A DNA stretch of 21,674 bases from an uncultured Porphyromonadaceae bacterium. Its GTDB lineage: Bacteria; Bacteroidota; Bacteroidia; Bacteroidales; Muribaculaceae. Below the pieces are notes generated by a model that saw nothing but the letters and a program-made list of their open reading frames with translations, searched no databases and was not told where the DNA came from. Positions 15,543 through 21,674 of the stretch are shown here, piece by piece. The position numbers and the translations under genes are program-made. Every line of letters begins with the position of its first letter. Within the stretch, counting starts at the first letter, position 1. The stretch spans positions 1 through 21,674 of the forward strand of contig CAJKRG010000053.1 in assembly GCA_905202215.1 (NCBI GenBank). Direction: 5' to 3'.

Positions 15543-16281
15543 TGTAGTTTATAATGCTGTTTAGACCTCTGAGCACAAGGTGCGGGTCGTGGATATGCTT
15601 GAATGTGATAAGATTGTGTTTCACCAGATAGTCGGCGCCGCCGCCGGTCAGCACGGTGACAGAGCCTTCGGGCGCATGAGCGCGGTAGAACTCCAGCTCG
15701 GCGAGCATGCCGAAGACAGCTCCGTTGAGGAGGGCCGACACGGTGGAGTGGCCCCATACGCTGTCGGGCACACGGTCGGGCGACACGGCCGGAAGGGCCG
15801 AGGTGTGCTCGTTGAGCGAACGAAGACGCAGAGGAACGCCCGGAGCTATGTTGCCGCCGCGGTAGACAGGGCCGTCCGTAGTAGCCTCGAGAAGGTCGAA
15901 AGTAGCGGCTGTGCCGAGGTCGGCCACGAGAGCGCCACTGCCGCCGACAAGCTCAAGCGCGCCGGCAATGGCGGCGATACGGTCGGCACCGAGAGTCGCG
16001 GGGGTATCGTAGGCAACCGCAAAAGGGAGCGATATGGCACCCTTGACGTCGTAGACGGGACATGCGAGCACCGAGAGGGCATCGAGATCGGCATCGCGGA
16101 CATCCCGGACAACGCTGCTGTAGCCTACGGCGCCGACGGACTCGCCGTCGAAAGCGCCGAGGACGTCGGCCATACATGCGTGGGCAGGCAGCGTGACGAC
16201 CTTCCCAAGGTGTCCGCAGCCATCCCATATCGCGGCTTTCAGGGCTGTATTGCCGCGGTCTATAGTCAGCCTCTTTGTCAT
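15529..16281 (-). CDS. coaX: Type III pantothenate kinase
   Basis: Phosphorylates pantothenate, the first committed step of coenzyme A synthesis. The 250-residue length is normal for CoaX. The N-terminal phosphate-binding motif is DRGNT (D8-T12). GADR at 98-101 and DLGTAATFD starting at D121 form the pantothenate and catalytic region, followed by GGNIAPG at 142-148. CoaX enzymes use a monovalent cation and are not inhibited by CoA. It is the first gene of the five-gene operon ending with bcp, and its 3' end overlaps the next gene by 14 nt. A strong -33/-7 promoter lies directly in front, giving a leader of only a few bases. Confidence 0.95.
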   Translation of the reverse strand: MTKRLTIDRGNTALKAAIWDGCGHLGKVVTLPAHACMADVLGAFDGESVGAVGYSSVVRDVRDADLDALSVLACPVYDVKGAISLPFAVAYDTPATLGADRIAAIAGALELVGGSGALVADLGTAATFDLLEATTDGPVYRGGNIAPGVPLRLRSLNEHTSALPAVSPDRVPDSVWGHSTVSALLNGAVFGMLAELEFYRAHAPEGSVTVLTGGGADYLVKHNLITFKHIHDPHLVLRGLNSIINYNENR

Positions 16282-16288
16282 TTCGGGG

Positions 16289-16321
16289 CAAAATTAATAT
16301 AAAATCGGCACTCTACCCAAA
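16289..16321 (-). promoter_or_regulatory. coaX operon promoter (-33 and -7 boxes)
   Basis: On the minus strand TTTG (16321-16318) and TAATTTTG (16296-16289) are 21 nt apart, matching the Bacteroidota consensus TTTG N19-21 TAnnTTTG. The predicted start falls about 2 nt before the coaX ATG. Confidence 0.75.
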
Positions 16322-16363
16322 TGAGGCTGTCTTTTATAATAAATTAACTCGGGTGGACAGGGT

Positions 16364-16403
16364 TTAAGGTCTTCAAGGCCCTTAAAGTCTTTAAAGACCT
16401 TAA
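16364..16403. terminator. Inverted repeat between sufE and the coaX promoter
   Basis: TTAAGGTCTT (16364-16373) and AAGACCTTAA (16394-16403) are complementary arms around 20 nt. The spacer region overlaps a perfect 12-bp palindrome GTCTTTAAAGAC (16387-16398). It lies just downstream of sufE and could end the cyclase-sufE transcript. It lacks a clean T-run and may instead be another repeat word cluster. Confidence 0.4.
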
Positions 16404-16413
16404 TGTCGGTGTG

Positions 16414-16833
16414 TCAGCCCATTTTGAAGGCGAGGGCATAGGCACGCATTTGCTTGATCATGGCCACGAGACCGTTGCTGCGCGTGGGCGAAAGGTGCTC
16501 GGCGAGGCCTATGCGCTCGATGAAACTGAGGTCGTCGGCGAGTATTTCGTCGGGGGTATGGTCCGAAAGGACGTCGATGAGCATCGATATGATGCCTTTG
16601 ACTATTATGGCGTCGGAATCGGCGCGGTATACCACTTTTCCGTCGGGAGTCTTCTCGGCGTCGAGCCATACACGGCTCTGACAGCCTTCGATAAGGCGGT
16701 CGGGGGTCTTGAGCGACTCGGGAAGCGGCTCGAGGGCATTGCCGAGGTCTATGATATAGGCGTAGCGGTCCATCCAGTCGTCGATATCGGCGAACTGTTC
16801 CACTAACTCGTCTTCTTTTTCCTTTATGGTCAT
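16414..16833 (-). CDS. sufE: SufE-like Fe-S cluster assembly sulfur acceptor
   Basis: SufE takes persulfide sulfur from the cysteine desulfurase SufS and delivers it to the SufBCD scaffold. The 139-residue product has the family length and the acceptor cysteine C51 in LIEGCQSRVW. It also has the family stretches FADIDDWMDRYAYIIDLG near the start and LSPTRSNGL near the end. No suf operon is present here. Its ATG overlaps the stop of the glutaminyl cyclase gene by 4 nt (ATGA), so it is translated from that mRNA. This pairing of a cytoplasmic sulfur carrier with an exported cyclase has no evident functional logic. Confidence 0.94.
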   Translation of the reverse strand: MTIKEKEDELVEQFADIDDWMDRYAYIIDLGNALEPLPESLKTPDRLIEGCQSRVWLDAEKTPDGKVVYRADSDAIIVKGIISMLIDVLSDHTPDEILADDLSFIERIGLAEHLSPTRSNGLVAMIKQMRAYALAFKMG

Positions 16834-17831
16834 TGCAGTTTTTCTTTATAAACGACGTTGAGCACTGTCTTGCCGACGACATCGAGGGTGCGACGGTCTA
16901 TGTTCGTCATATCATCGCCGAGGGTGTGCCAAGAGGGATGGAACGACCCTGTTTCCTGATGCTGCGACTCGATGATATCGGTGGTCGGTATTCCGGCGCG
17001 GGTGAGCACGATATGGTCGTCGATGACCGGCGAACCTTTTTCGCGCACGAAAGTATCGGAGAATCCGAGACGGTCGGCCTCGCTCCATACCTTTATGGTC
17101 GGCACACGGGCTTGCGACTGGGAGTATAATTCATAGTAGAACTTCGCGTCTGCTGCCCCAACCATATCGAGGAGGATGCCATAGACGGGACGGTTGCGCA
17201 GGGTGTAGGGTGTGATATGCTTGACCCAGTACTGCGTGCCGAGGCACCACGTGTCGGCATTGTCGCTGAAGCCGTCGGACTGGCCGTAGTCCTCGGCGTC
17301 TACCAGAAGGATATCGACACCGACTTCGGGGGTCTTCATTGCGAGATTGCGGGCTATCTCGAGGAGTACGCCCGTGCCGCTGCCGCCGTCGTTGGCGCCG
17401 GGGATAGGCTTGGTGCGGTCTACGGCGGAGGATTCGCGGTCGGCCCATGGGCGAGTGTCCCAGTGGGCGACGAGAAGCACCCGCTTCGGAGCCGCCATAT
17501 TGTATCCGGCGAAGATATTGGATATGGGGAGGACATCGCCATTGAAGGCGGTGACCTGAGCATTCTGGACTACAAGAGTATCGGGTGAAAAACTTTCGAG
17601 GGTGGATACAAGCCAGTCGCGGCATGCCTTATGACCGTCGGAACCCGGCACACGCGGACCGAAGGCGACCTGGCGTTCTATATATGCATAGGCGCTGTCG
17701 GCACTGAAGGAACCGAGAATTTCTGATCGGGGACTGCTGTCCGGAGTTTCTTTACCGGCGTTGACATTGTTGCCGCAGGCAGTACAGCAGCAAAGAACGA
17801 CACCGAGCAGAAGCATAAAGCTCATTTTCAT
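16830..17831 (-). CDS. Glutaminyl-peptide cyclotransferase, M28 family lipoprotein
   Basis: A 333-residue exported zinc enzyme predicted to convert N-terminal glutamine of secreted proteins into pyroglutamate. The signal sequence ends in a cysteine cluster (LCCCTAC), with C19 the likely lipidated residue. The M28 fold has AHWDTRPWAD (H123), GANDGGSG with zinc ligand D148, VDAEDYG (E180-D181), LLDMVGA (D222) and the last zinc ligand H302 in HPSWHTLGDD. This matches animal-type QC (zinc ligands Asp, Glu, His; a catalytic Asp in LLDLIGA) rather than an aminopeptidase, which would have two metal sites. M1 at 17831 or M3 at 17825 may start it. It has its own promoter and is followed by sufE. Confidence 0.88.
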   Translation of the reverse strand: MKMSFMLLLGVVLCCCTACGNNVNAGKETPDSSPRSEILGSFSADSAYAYIERQVAFGPRVPGSDGHKACRDWLVSTLESFSPDTLVVQNAQVTAFNGDVLPISNIFAGYNMAAPKRVLLVAHWDTRPWADRESSAVDRTKPIPGANDGGSGTGVLLEIARNLAMKTPEVGVDILLVDAEDYGQSDGFSDNADTWCLGTQYWVKHITPYTLRNRPVYGILLDMVGAADAKFYYELYSQSQARVPTIKVWSEADRLGFSDTFVREKGSPVIDDHIVLTRAGIPTTDIIESQHQETGSFHPSWHTLGDDMTNIDRRTLDVVGKTVLNVVYKEKLQ

Positions 17832-17860
17832 AGCGTGTCTTTGTGTCTATTATCTGACGG

Positions 17861-17891
17861 CAAAGTTACAAAAACTTTTCAATACTCCAAA
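17861..17891 (-). promoter_or_regulatory. Glutaminyl cyclase promoter (-33 and -7 boxes)
   Basis: On the minus strand TTTG (17891-17888) and TAACTTTG (17868-17861) are 19 nt apart. The predicted start is near 17855, giving a leader of about 24 nt. Confidence 0.8.
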
Positions 17892-17908
17892 ACCAGGGGT
17901 GTGGGGCG

Positions 17909-18095
17909 GTTTAGGGGCGTGGGGCGTGGGACGAGGAACGTGGAGCGAGGGATGGCGGGGACGTGGAGCGTGGGGCGGGGGACGTGAGGCGAGGGACGTG
18001 AGGCGAGAGACGGCACGTCCACGCCGCCCCTCGCTCCTCGTACCTCGCCCCTCGTCCCTGAACCGCTCCTCGTACCTCGCCCCTCGCCCCTAAAC
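17909..18095. repeat. GC-rich 187-bp imperfect inverted repeat
   Basis: This occupies most of the 349-bp gap between the divergent cyclase and pheT genes. The outer 18 bp pair with one mismatch (17909-17926 with 18078-18095). Inward, the left half is G-rich (GTGGGGCG, GACGTGAGGCGAGG words) and the right half C-rich. A 23-nt word CGCTCCTCGTACCTCGCC... occurs twice in the right half, near 18029 and 18063. No protein-coding signal is seen. Confidence 0.85.
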
Positions 18096-18099
18096 TTTT

Positions 18100-18131
18100 T
18101 TTGGGGCTTGTGAGGAAATTAGCTAACTTTG
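18100..18131 (+). promoter_or_regulatory. pheT promoter (-33 and -7 boxes)
   Basis: TTTG (18100-18103) and TAACTTTG (18124-18131) are 20 nt apart. The predicted start near 18137 gives a leader of about 44 nt before the ATG at 18181. Confidence 0.8.
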
Positions 18132-18180
18132 CAGATTGAAAGCGGCTAAGGCTGCCAACCATATCATTACAACACCTCAA

Positions 18181-20652
18181 ATGAACGTATCATATAAATG
18201 GCTCAAGGAGTACGTGGACTTCGATCTCACCCCCGAAGAACTGAGTGCTGCCCTGACCTCGATCGGCCTCGAAACCGGAGGCATTGAAACGGTAGAATCG
18301 ATCCGCGGCGGTCTCGCCGGCATAGTGATAGGCAAAGTGCTGACATGCGAGGCACACCCCGACAGCGACCATCTGCACATAACCACCGTCGAACTCGGCC
18401 AGGGCCCCGTGCAGATAGTATGCGGAGCTCCCAATGTCGCCGCAGGCCAGACCGTAGTGGTAGCCACAGTAGGCACCACACTCTATGCCCCCGACGGCAG
18501 CGAATTCAAAATCAAGAAATCGAAGATACGCGGCGTTGAGTCGTTCGGCATGATATGTGCCGAAGACGAAATCGGCATCGGCAACTCTCACGACGGCATT
18601 ATCGTGCTCCCGGCCGAGGCAGAAGCTTTCGTCGGACACCCCGCAGCCGAATACTACCACATCGAGAACGACTATGTGCTCGAGGTAGACCTTACGCCCA
18701 ACCGCATCGACGCCGCCTCGCACTACGGCGTGGCCCGCGACCTTGCCGCATGGCTGAGCTGCCACAAGACAGCGACCACGGCCCGCAAGCCCGCTGTCGA
18801 CGCCTTCAAGGTCGACGATCCCGCAGGCAAAGCCGTGAGCGTGACCGTCGAGGCTCCCGATGCCTGCGTGCGCTACTGCGGCCTGACGATCCGCGGCGCC
18901 AAAGTGGGCGAAAGCCCCGAATGGCTACGCAACCGCCTTTCGGCCATCGGCATGCATCCGATCAACAATGTGGTCGACGTGACCAACTTCATACTCCACG
19001 CCATCGGCCAGCCCCTCCACGCTTTCGACGCCGCCACTCTGGCCGACGACAGAATTGTGGTGCGCAAGGCCAAGGCCGGAACAAAATTCACCACTCTCGA
19101 CGGTGTGGAGCGCACCCTGGCCGACACCGACCTGATGATATGCGACCCGCAGGGCGAGAAGTGCATAGCCGGTGTCTTCGGCGGCCTCGACTCGGGCGTG
19201 ACCGAGAACACGGTCGACATTTTCCTCGAAAGCGCCTGCTTCAACGCCACGAGCGTGCGCCGCTCGGCTCGCCGCATGGGTATCAGCACCGACTCGTCGT
19301 TCCGCTTCGAGCGCGGCGTCGATCCCAACGGCTGTCTCTACGCCCTCAAACTCGCCGCCCTCCTGATACAGGAGACTGCCGGAGGCACAATCACAGGCGA
19401 TGTCACAGACTGGTACCCGGCCCCTGTGGCCCCCTACCCCGTCGACATGGCTTTCGGCGACTTCGCCCGCCTCATAGGCCGCGAGATACCCCGCGAGACC
19501 GTGCTGGGCATTCTCAAGTCGCTCGAAGTGACTGTCGAGGAAAACGGCGACGCGCTCAAGCTTGCCGTGCCGACCTACCGCGTGGACGTGCAGCGTCCGT
19601 GCGACGTCATCGAGGACGTGCTCCGTATCTACGGATACAACAATATCGCCATGAGCGACGAGCTCCACGCATGCCTCTCGTTCAAGACTCCGGTGGATGC
19701 CGCCGACGATCTGCGCCGCGTGATAGCCGATCAGCTCACCGGCGCGGGCTGGAACGAGATACTCAACAACTCGCTCACGGCCGAGGCATACTACCGCGAC
19801 CTGACCGACTTTCCGGCCACCGACTGCGTGCGCCTGCTCAATCCGCTGAGCCAGGATCTCAACGTAATGCGCCAGACCCTTCTTTTCGGAGGTCTCGAAT
19901 CGGTAGCCCACAATATCAACCGCCGCAACCCCGACCTCGCATTCTATGAATTCGGCAACGTCTACTTCCTCAATCCCGAGAAAGAATCGACCGCCGAAGC
20001 ACCCCTGGCCCCCTACCGCGAGGGCGCGCGCCTCGGTCTGTGGATGACCGGCGCGACCCGCGGCGCCAACTGGCTGCGCCAGCGCGAGGAAGCGACATTC
20101 TTCGATCTCAAGGCCGCCGTGGCAAACGTACTCGCCCGCTGCGGCATCAAACCTGTCTTCAAGGCCGAGGAAGCTCCCGAAGGCGGCATCTTCGCCGCCG
20201 CCCTGGCCATCACCAACGAGAAGGGTCTCCTGCTGGGTCATGCCGGTGTCGTAGCCGCCGCACCCTGCCGCGCCGCCGACATCAAGACTCCCGTGATGTA
20301 TGCCGAGCTCGACTGGGACGCCGTATGCCGCCTTGCAGCACGCCACAACGCCCTCTACACTCCCCTGCCCAAGGCACAGGCAGTGAAACGCGACCTCTCG
20401 CTGCTCATCGATTCGACCGTGACCATGGCCGACATCGAGGCAACCGTACGCGAGGCCGAGCGCAAACTCCTGCAGAGCGTCGAACTTTTCGACGTCTACG
20501 AAGGCGACAAGCTCCCCGCCGGCAAGAAGTCGTATGCCATCTCCATACTCCTTCAGGATCCTGAAAAGACCCTTCAGGACAAGCATATCGACAAAATCAT
20601 GGCCAAGGTTGTCGACGGTCTGCGCCGCCGCTTCAACGCCGAACTCCGATAA
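18181..20652 (+). CDS. pheT: Phenylalanine--tRNA ligase beta subunit
   Basis: The beta chain of the alpha2-beta2 phenylalanyl-tRNA synthetase. I start it at ATG 18181 (823 residues), where MNVSYKWLKEYVDF is the standard PheT opening; an in-frame TTG at 18136 lies next to the promoter and is unlikely. Domains in order are the EMAP-like OB fold (about 40-150, with CEAHPDSDHL at 56-65), the B3/B4 editing region (about 210-370), B5 (about 400-480, with the DVQRPCDVIEDVLRIYGYNN stretch), the catalytic-like core, and the C-terminal FDX-ACB anticodon-binding domain (about 730-823, PKAQAVKRDLSLLID onward). pheS is not adjacent, as is common in Bacteroidota. yebC follows after 38 bp without a visible promoter, so the two are probably co-transcribed. 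Confidence 0.97.
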   Translation: MNVSYKWLKEYVDFDLTPEELSAALTSIGLETGGIETVESIRGGLAGIVIGKVLTCEAHPDSDHLHITTVELGQGPVQIVCGAPNVAAGQTVVVATVGTTLYAPDGSEFKIKKSKIRGVESFGMICAEDEIGIGNSHDGIIVLPAEAEAFVGHPAAEYYHIENDYVLEVDLTPNRIDAASHYGVARDLAAWLSCHKTATTARKPAVDAFKVDDPAGKAVSVTVEAPDACVRYCGLTIRGAKVGESPEWLRNRLSAIGMHPINNVVDVTNFILHAIGQPLHAFDAATLADDRIVVRKAKAGTKFTTLDGVERTLADTDLMICDPQGEKCIAGVFGGLDSGVTENTVDIFLESACFNATSVRRSARRMGISTDSSFRFERGVDPNGCLYALKLAALLIQETAGGTITGDVTDWYPAPVAPYPVDMAFGDFARLIGREIPRETVLGILKSLEVTVEENGDALKLAVPTYRVDVQRPCDVIEDVLRIYGYNNIAMSDELHACLSFKTPVDAADDLRRVIADQLTGAGWNEILNNSLTAEAYYRDLTDFPATDCVRLLNPLSQDLNVMRQTLLFGGLESVAHNINRRNPDLAFYEFGNVYFLNPEKESTAEAPLAPYREGARLGLWMTGATRGANWLRQREEATFFDLKAAVANVLARCGIKPVFKAEEAPEGGIFAAALAITNEKGLLLGHAGVVAAAPCRAADIKTPVMYAELDWDAVCRLAARHNALYTPLPKAQAVKRDLSLLIDSTVTMADIEATVREAERKLLQSVELFDVYEGDKLPAGKKSYAISILLQDPEKTLQDKHIDKIMAKVVDGLRRRFNAELR

Positions 20653-20690
20653 TTCAGAAAATAATCAAATAAACGTCACAAAACTCTACC

Positions 20691-21425
20691 ATGGGAAGAG
20701 CATTTGAATACCGCAAAGCCCGCAAGCTCAAACGCTGGGGCAACATGTCGCGCACTTTCACGCGCATAGGCAAGGAAATAACCATCGCCGCAAAAGCCGG
20801 CGGTCCCGATCCCGACACCAACCCGCGTCTGCGCGCGCTCATGCAGAACGCCAAGGCCGCCAACATGCCCAAGGACACCGTAGAACGCGCCATCAAGAAA
20901 GCTACCGAAAAAGACGCCGGCGACTACAAGGAAATATCCTATGAAGGCTACGGCCCCTTCGGTATCGCAATCTTCGTCGAGGCTGCCACTGACAACAATA
21001 CCCGCACCGTGGCAAACGTGCGCTCCTACTTCAACAAGCACGGAGGCTCGCTCGGTACCCAGGGCTCGCTCACGTTCCTGTTCGAGCACAAGTGCGTGTT
21101 CCGTATCAAGCCCTGCGAAGGCGTAAGCCTCGATGATCTCGAACTCGAACTGATCGACTACGGCGTAGACGAACTCGGCCACGACGAGGACGAGGACGGC
21201 AACGAGCAGGTGGTGCTCTACGGAGCTTTCGAGGAATATTCCAATATCCAGAAATACCTCGAGGAGAACGGATACGAAATCATCAGCTCCGAGTTCGAAC
21301 GCATTCCCAACGACCTCAAGGACGTGACTCCCGAGCAGCGCGAGAGCATCAACAAGCTTCTCGAGAAGCTCGAAGACGACGAAGACGTGCAGAACGTGTT
21401 CCACAACATGCGCGAGGAAGAATAA
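20691..21425 (+). CDS. yebC: YebC/PmpR (TACO1) family protein
   Basis: A 244-residue member of the YebC family, once called transcriptional regulators and more recently linked to relief of ribosome stalling, like mitochondrial TACO1. The N-terminal domain begins MGRAFEYRKARKLKRWGNMSRTFTRIGKEI, and the hallmark NMPKDTVERAIKKA and YEGYGPFGIAIFVEAATDNNTRTVANVR stretches follow. Family members usually open with MAGHSKW; the GRAFEYRK form is a Bacteroidota variant. The C-terminus ends in an acidic, helical tail (LEKLEDDEDVQNVFHNMREEE). It lies 38 bp behind pheT on the same strand and is probably read with it. Confidence 0.95.
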   Translation: MGRAFEYRKARKLKRWGNMSRTFTRIGKEITIAAKAGGPDPDTNPRLRALMQNAKAANMPKDTVERAIKKATEKDAGDYKEISYEGYGPFGIAIFVEAATDNNTRTVANVRSYFNKHGGSLGTQGSLTFLFEHKCVFRIKPCEGVSLDDLELELIDYGVDELGHDEDEDGNEQVVLYGAFEEYSNIQKYLEENGYEIISSEFERIPNDLKDVTPEQRESINKLLEKLEDDEDVQNVFHNMREEE

Positions 21426-21431
21426 TTTCAA

Positions 21432-21532
21432 GTCAGGAGTTACAAATTAGGAGTTACAAGTGAGAAGTTAGAAGTGAGGAGTTGACAACTACCAACTACT
21501 AATTACTAACTTCTAACTACTAATTACTAACC
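21432..21532. repeat. G/A versus C/T inverted-repeat spacer behind yebC
   Basis: The left half (about 21434-21484) is made of words such as AGGAGTTACAA and GAAGTTAGAAGTGAGGAGTT. The right half (about 21485-21532) has the complementary CAACTACTAATTACTAACTTCTAACTAC. The halves meet around GTTGACAAC. The build resembles the spacers at 2992-3046 and 17909-18095, with different base content. Confidence 0.8.
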
Positions 21533-21574
21533 GATTACTACCTCTACAATATTTTTTGTATCATGGTCAGGAGT

Positions 21575-21674
21575 GAGAGGGTGTTTCATAATATCTGTTA
21601 AACCACAGACCAAAAATTCGATTTATATCTGAGGCGAGGGAGCATAGCGGTGGCTATGTGACTGAGGCGAAGAG
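21575..21674. mobile_element. Possible insertion-sequence end (cut by the window edge)
   Basis: From about GAGGGTGTTTCATAATATCTG the sequence no longer resembles the adjacent spacer. It contains a small hairpin CATAGC-GGTG-GCTATG near 21643-21660 and a repeated GAGGCGA word. The style recalls IS termini seen next to Bacteroidota genes, but no transposase or second end is visible here. Confidence 0.25.

Noticed and set aside
18925..20586. Long minus-strand open frame (553 codons) opposite pheT
   Set aside because: It lies wholly inside pheT, has His/Gly/Val-rich shadow composition and no family features.

Overview
The window looks like a chromosomal segment of a gut-type Bacteroidota bacterium, order Bacteroidales. 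The fairly high GC and codon use would fit Muribaculaceae, but that family assignment is inference. Supporting features are five promoters with the Bacteroidota -7 box TAnnTTTG (three also have a -33 TTTG at 19-21 nt spacing), a weak role for Shine-Dalgarno sites, a MacAB-type exporter with separate ATPase and permease genes, an M28 glutaminyl cyclase lipoprotein, and a coaX / outer membrane protein / lptC / CNNM-CBS gene string.

Layout. 1-189 is a 63-bp tandem repeat lying behind polA (197-2950, minus). 2951-3489 is a long gene-free spacer of stacked palindromes. A secreted TlpA-type thioredoxin protein (3490-4920, minus) follows, and a shorter second copy of the same palindromic spacer lies at 4981-5172. 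5195-10882 (minus) is a five-gene export cluster, transcribed ATPase, permease, permease, membrane fusion protein, TolC-like channel. A divergent hexapeptide acyltransferase sits at 11045-11674 (plus). 11768-16281 (minus) is a tightly packed operon transcribed coaX, outer membrane protein, lptC, CNNM/CBS protein, bcp peroxiredoxin. 16414-17831 (minus) is glutaminyl cyclase followed by sufE, coupled by a 4-nt overlap. pheT (18181-20652) and yebC (20691-21425) run on the plus strand. The right edge holds another spacer and possibly the end of an insertion sequence.

The genes are mostly housekeeping and envelope functions: DNA repair, phenylalanyl-tRNA charging, CoA synthesis, Fe-S assembly, LPS export, peroxide defence, periplasmic thiol chemistry and efflux. 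I see no CRISPR array, phage, toxin-antitoxin or defence system, and no tRNA or rRNA gene.

The unusual content is between the genes. Most larger spacers are built as inverted-repeat blocks of three flavours (AT-only, G/A versus C/T mixed, and GC-rich). The spacers around the TlpA gene and behind polA repeatedly carry the heptamer GCGNAGC, which matches the exceptionally stable d(GCGNAGC) mini-hairpin. Two direct copies of one such mosaic flank the single TlpA gene. PolA also appears to have lost all four catalytic carboxylates of its proofreading exonuclease.
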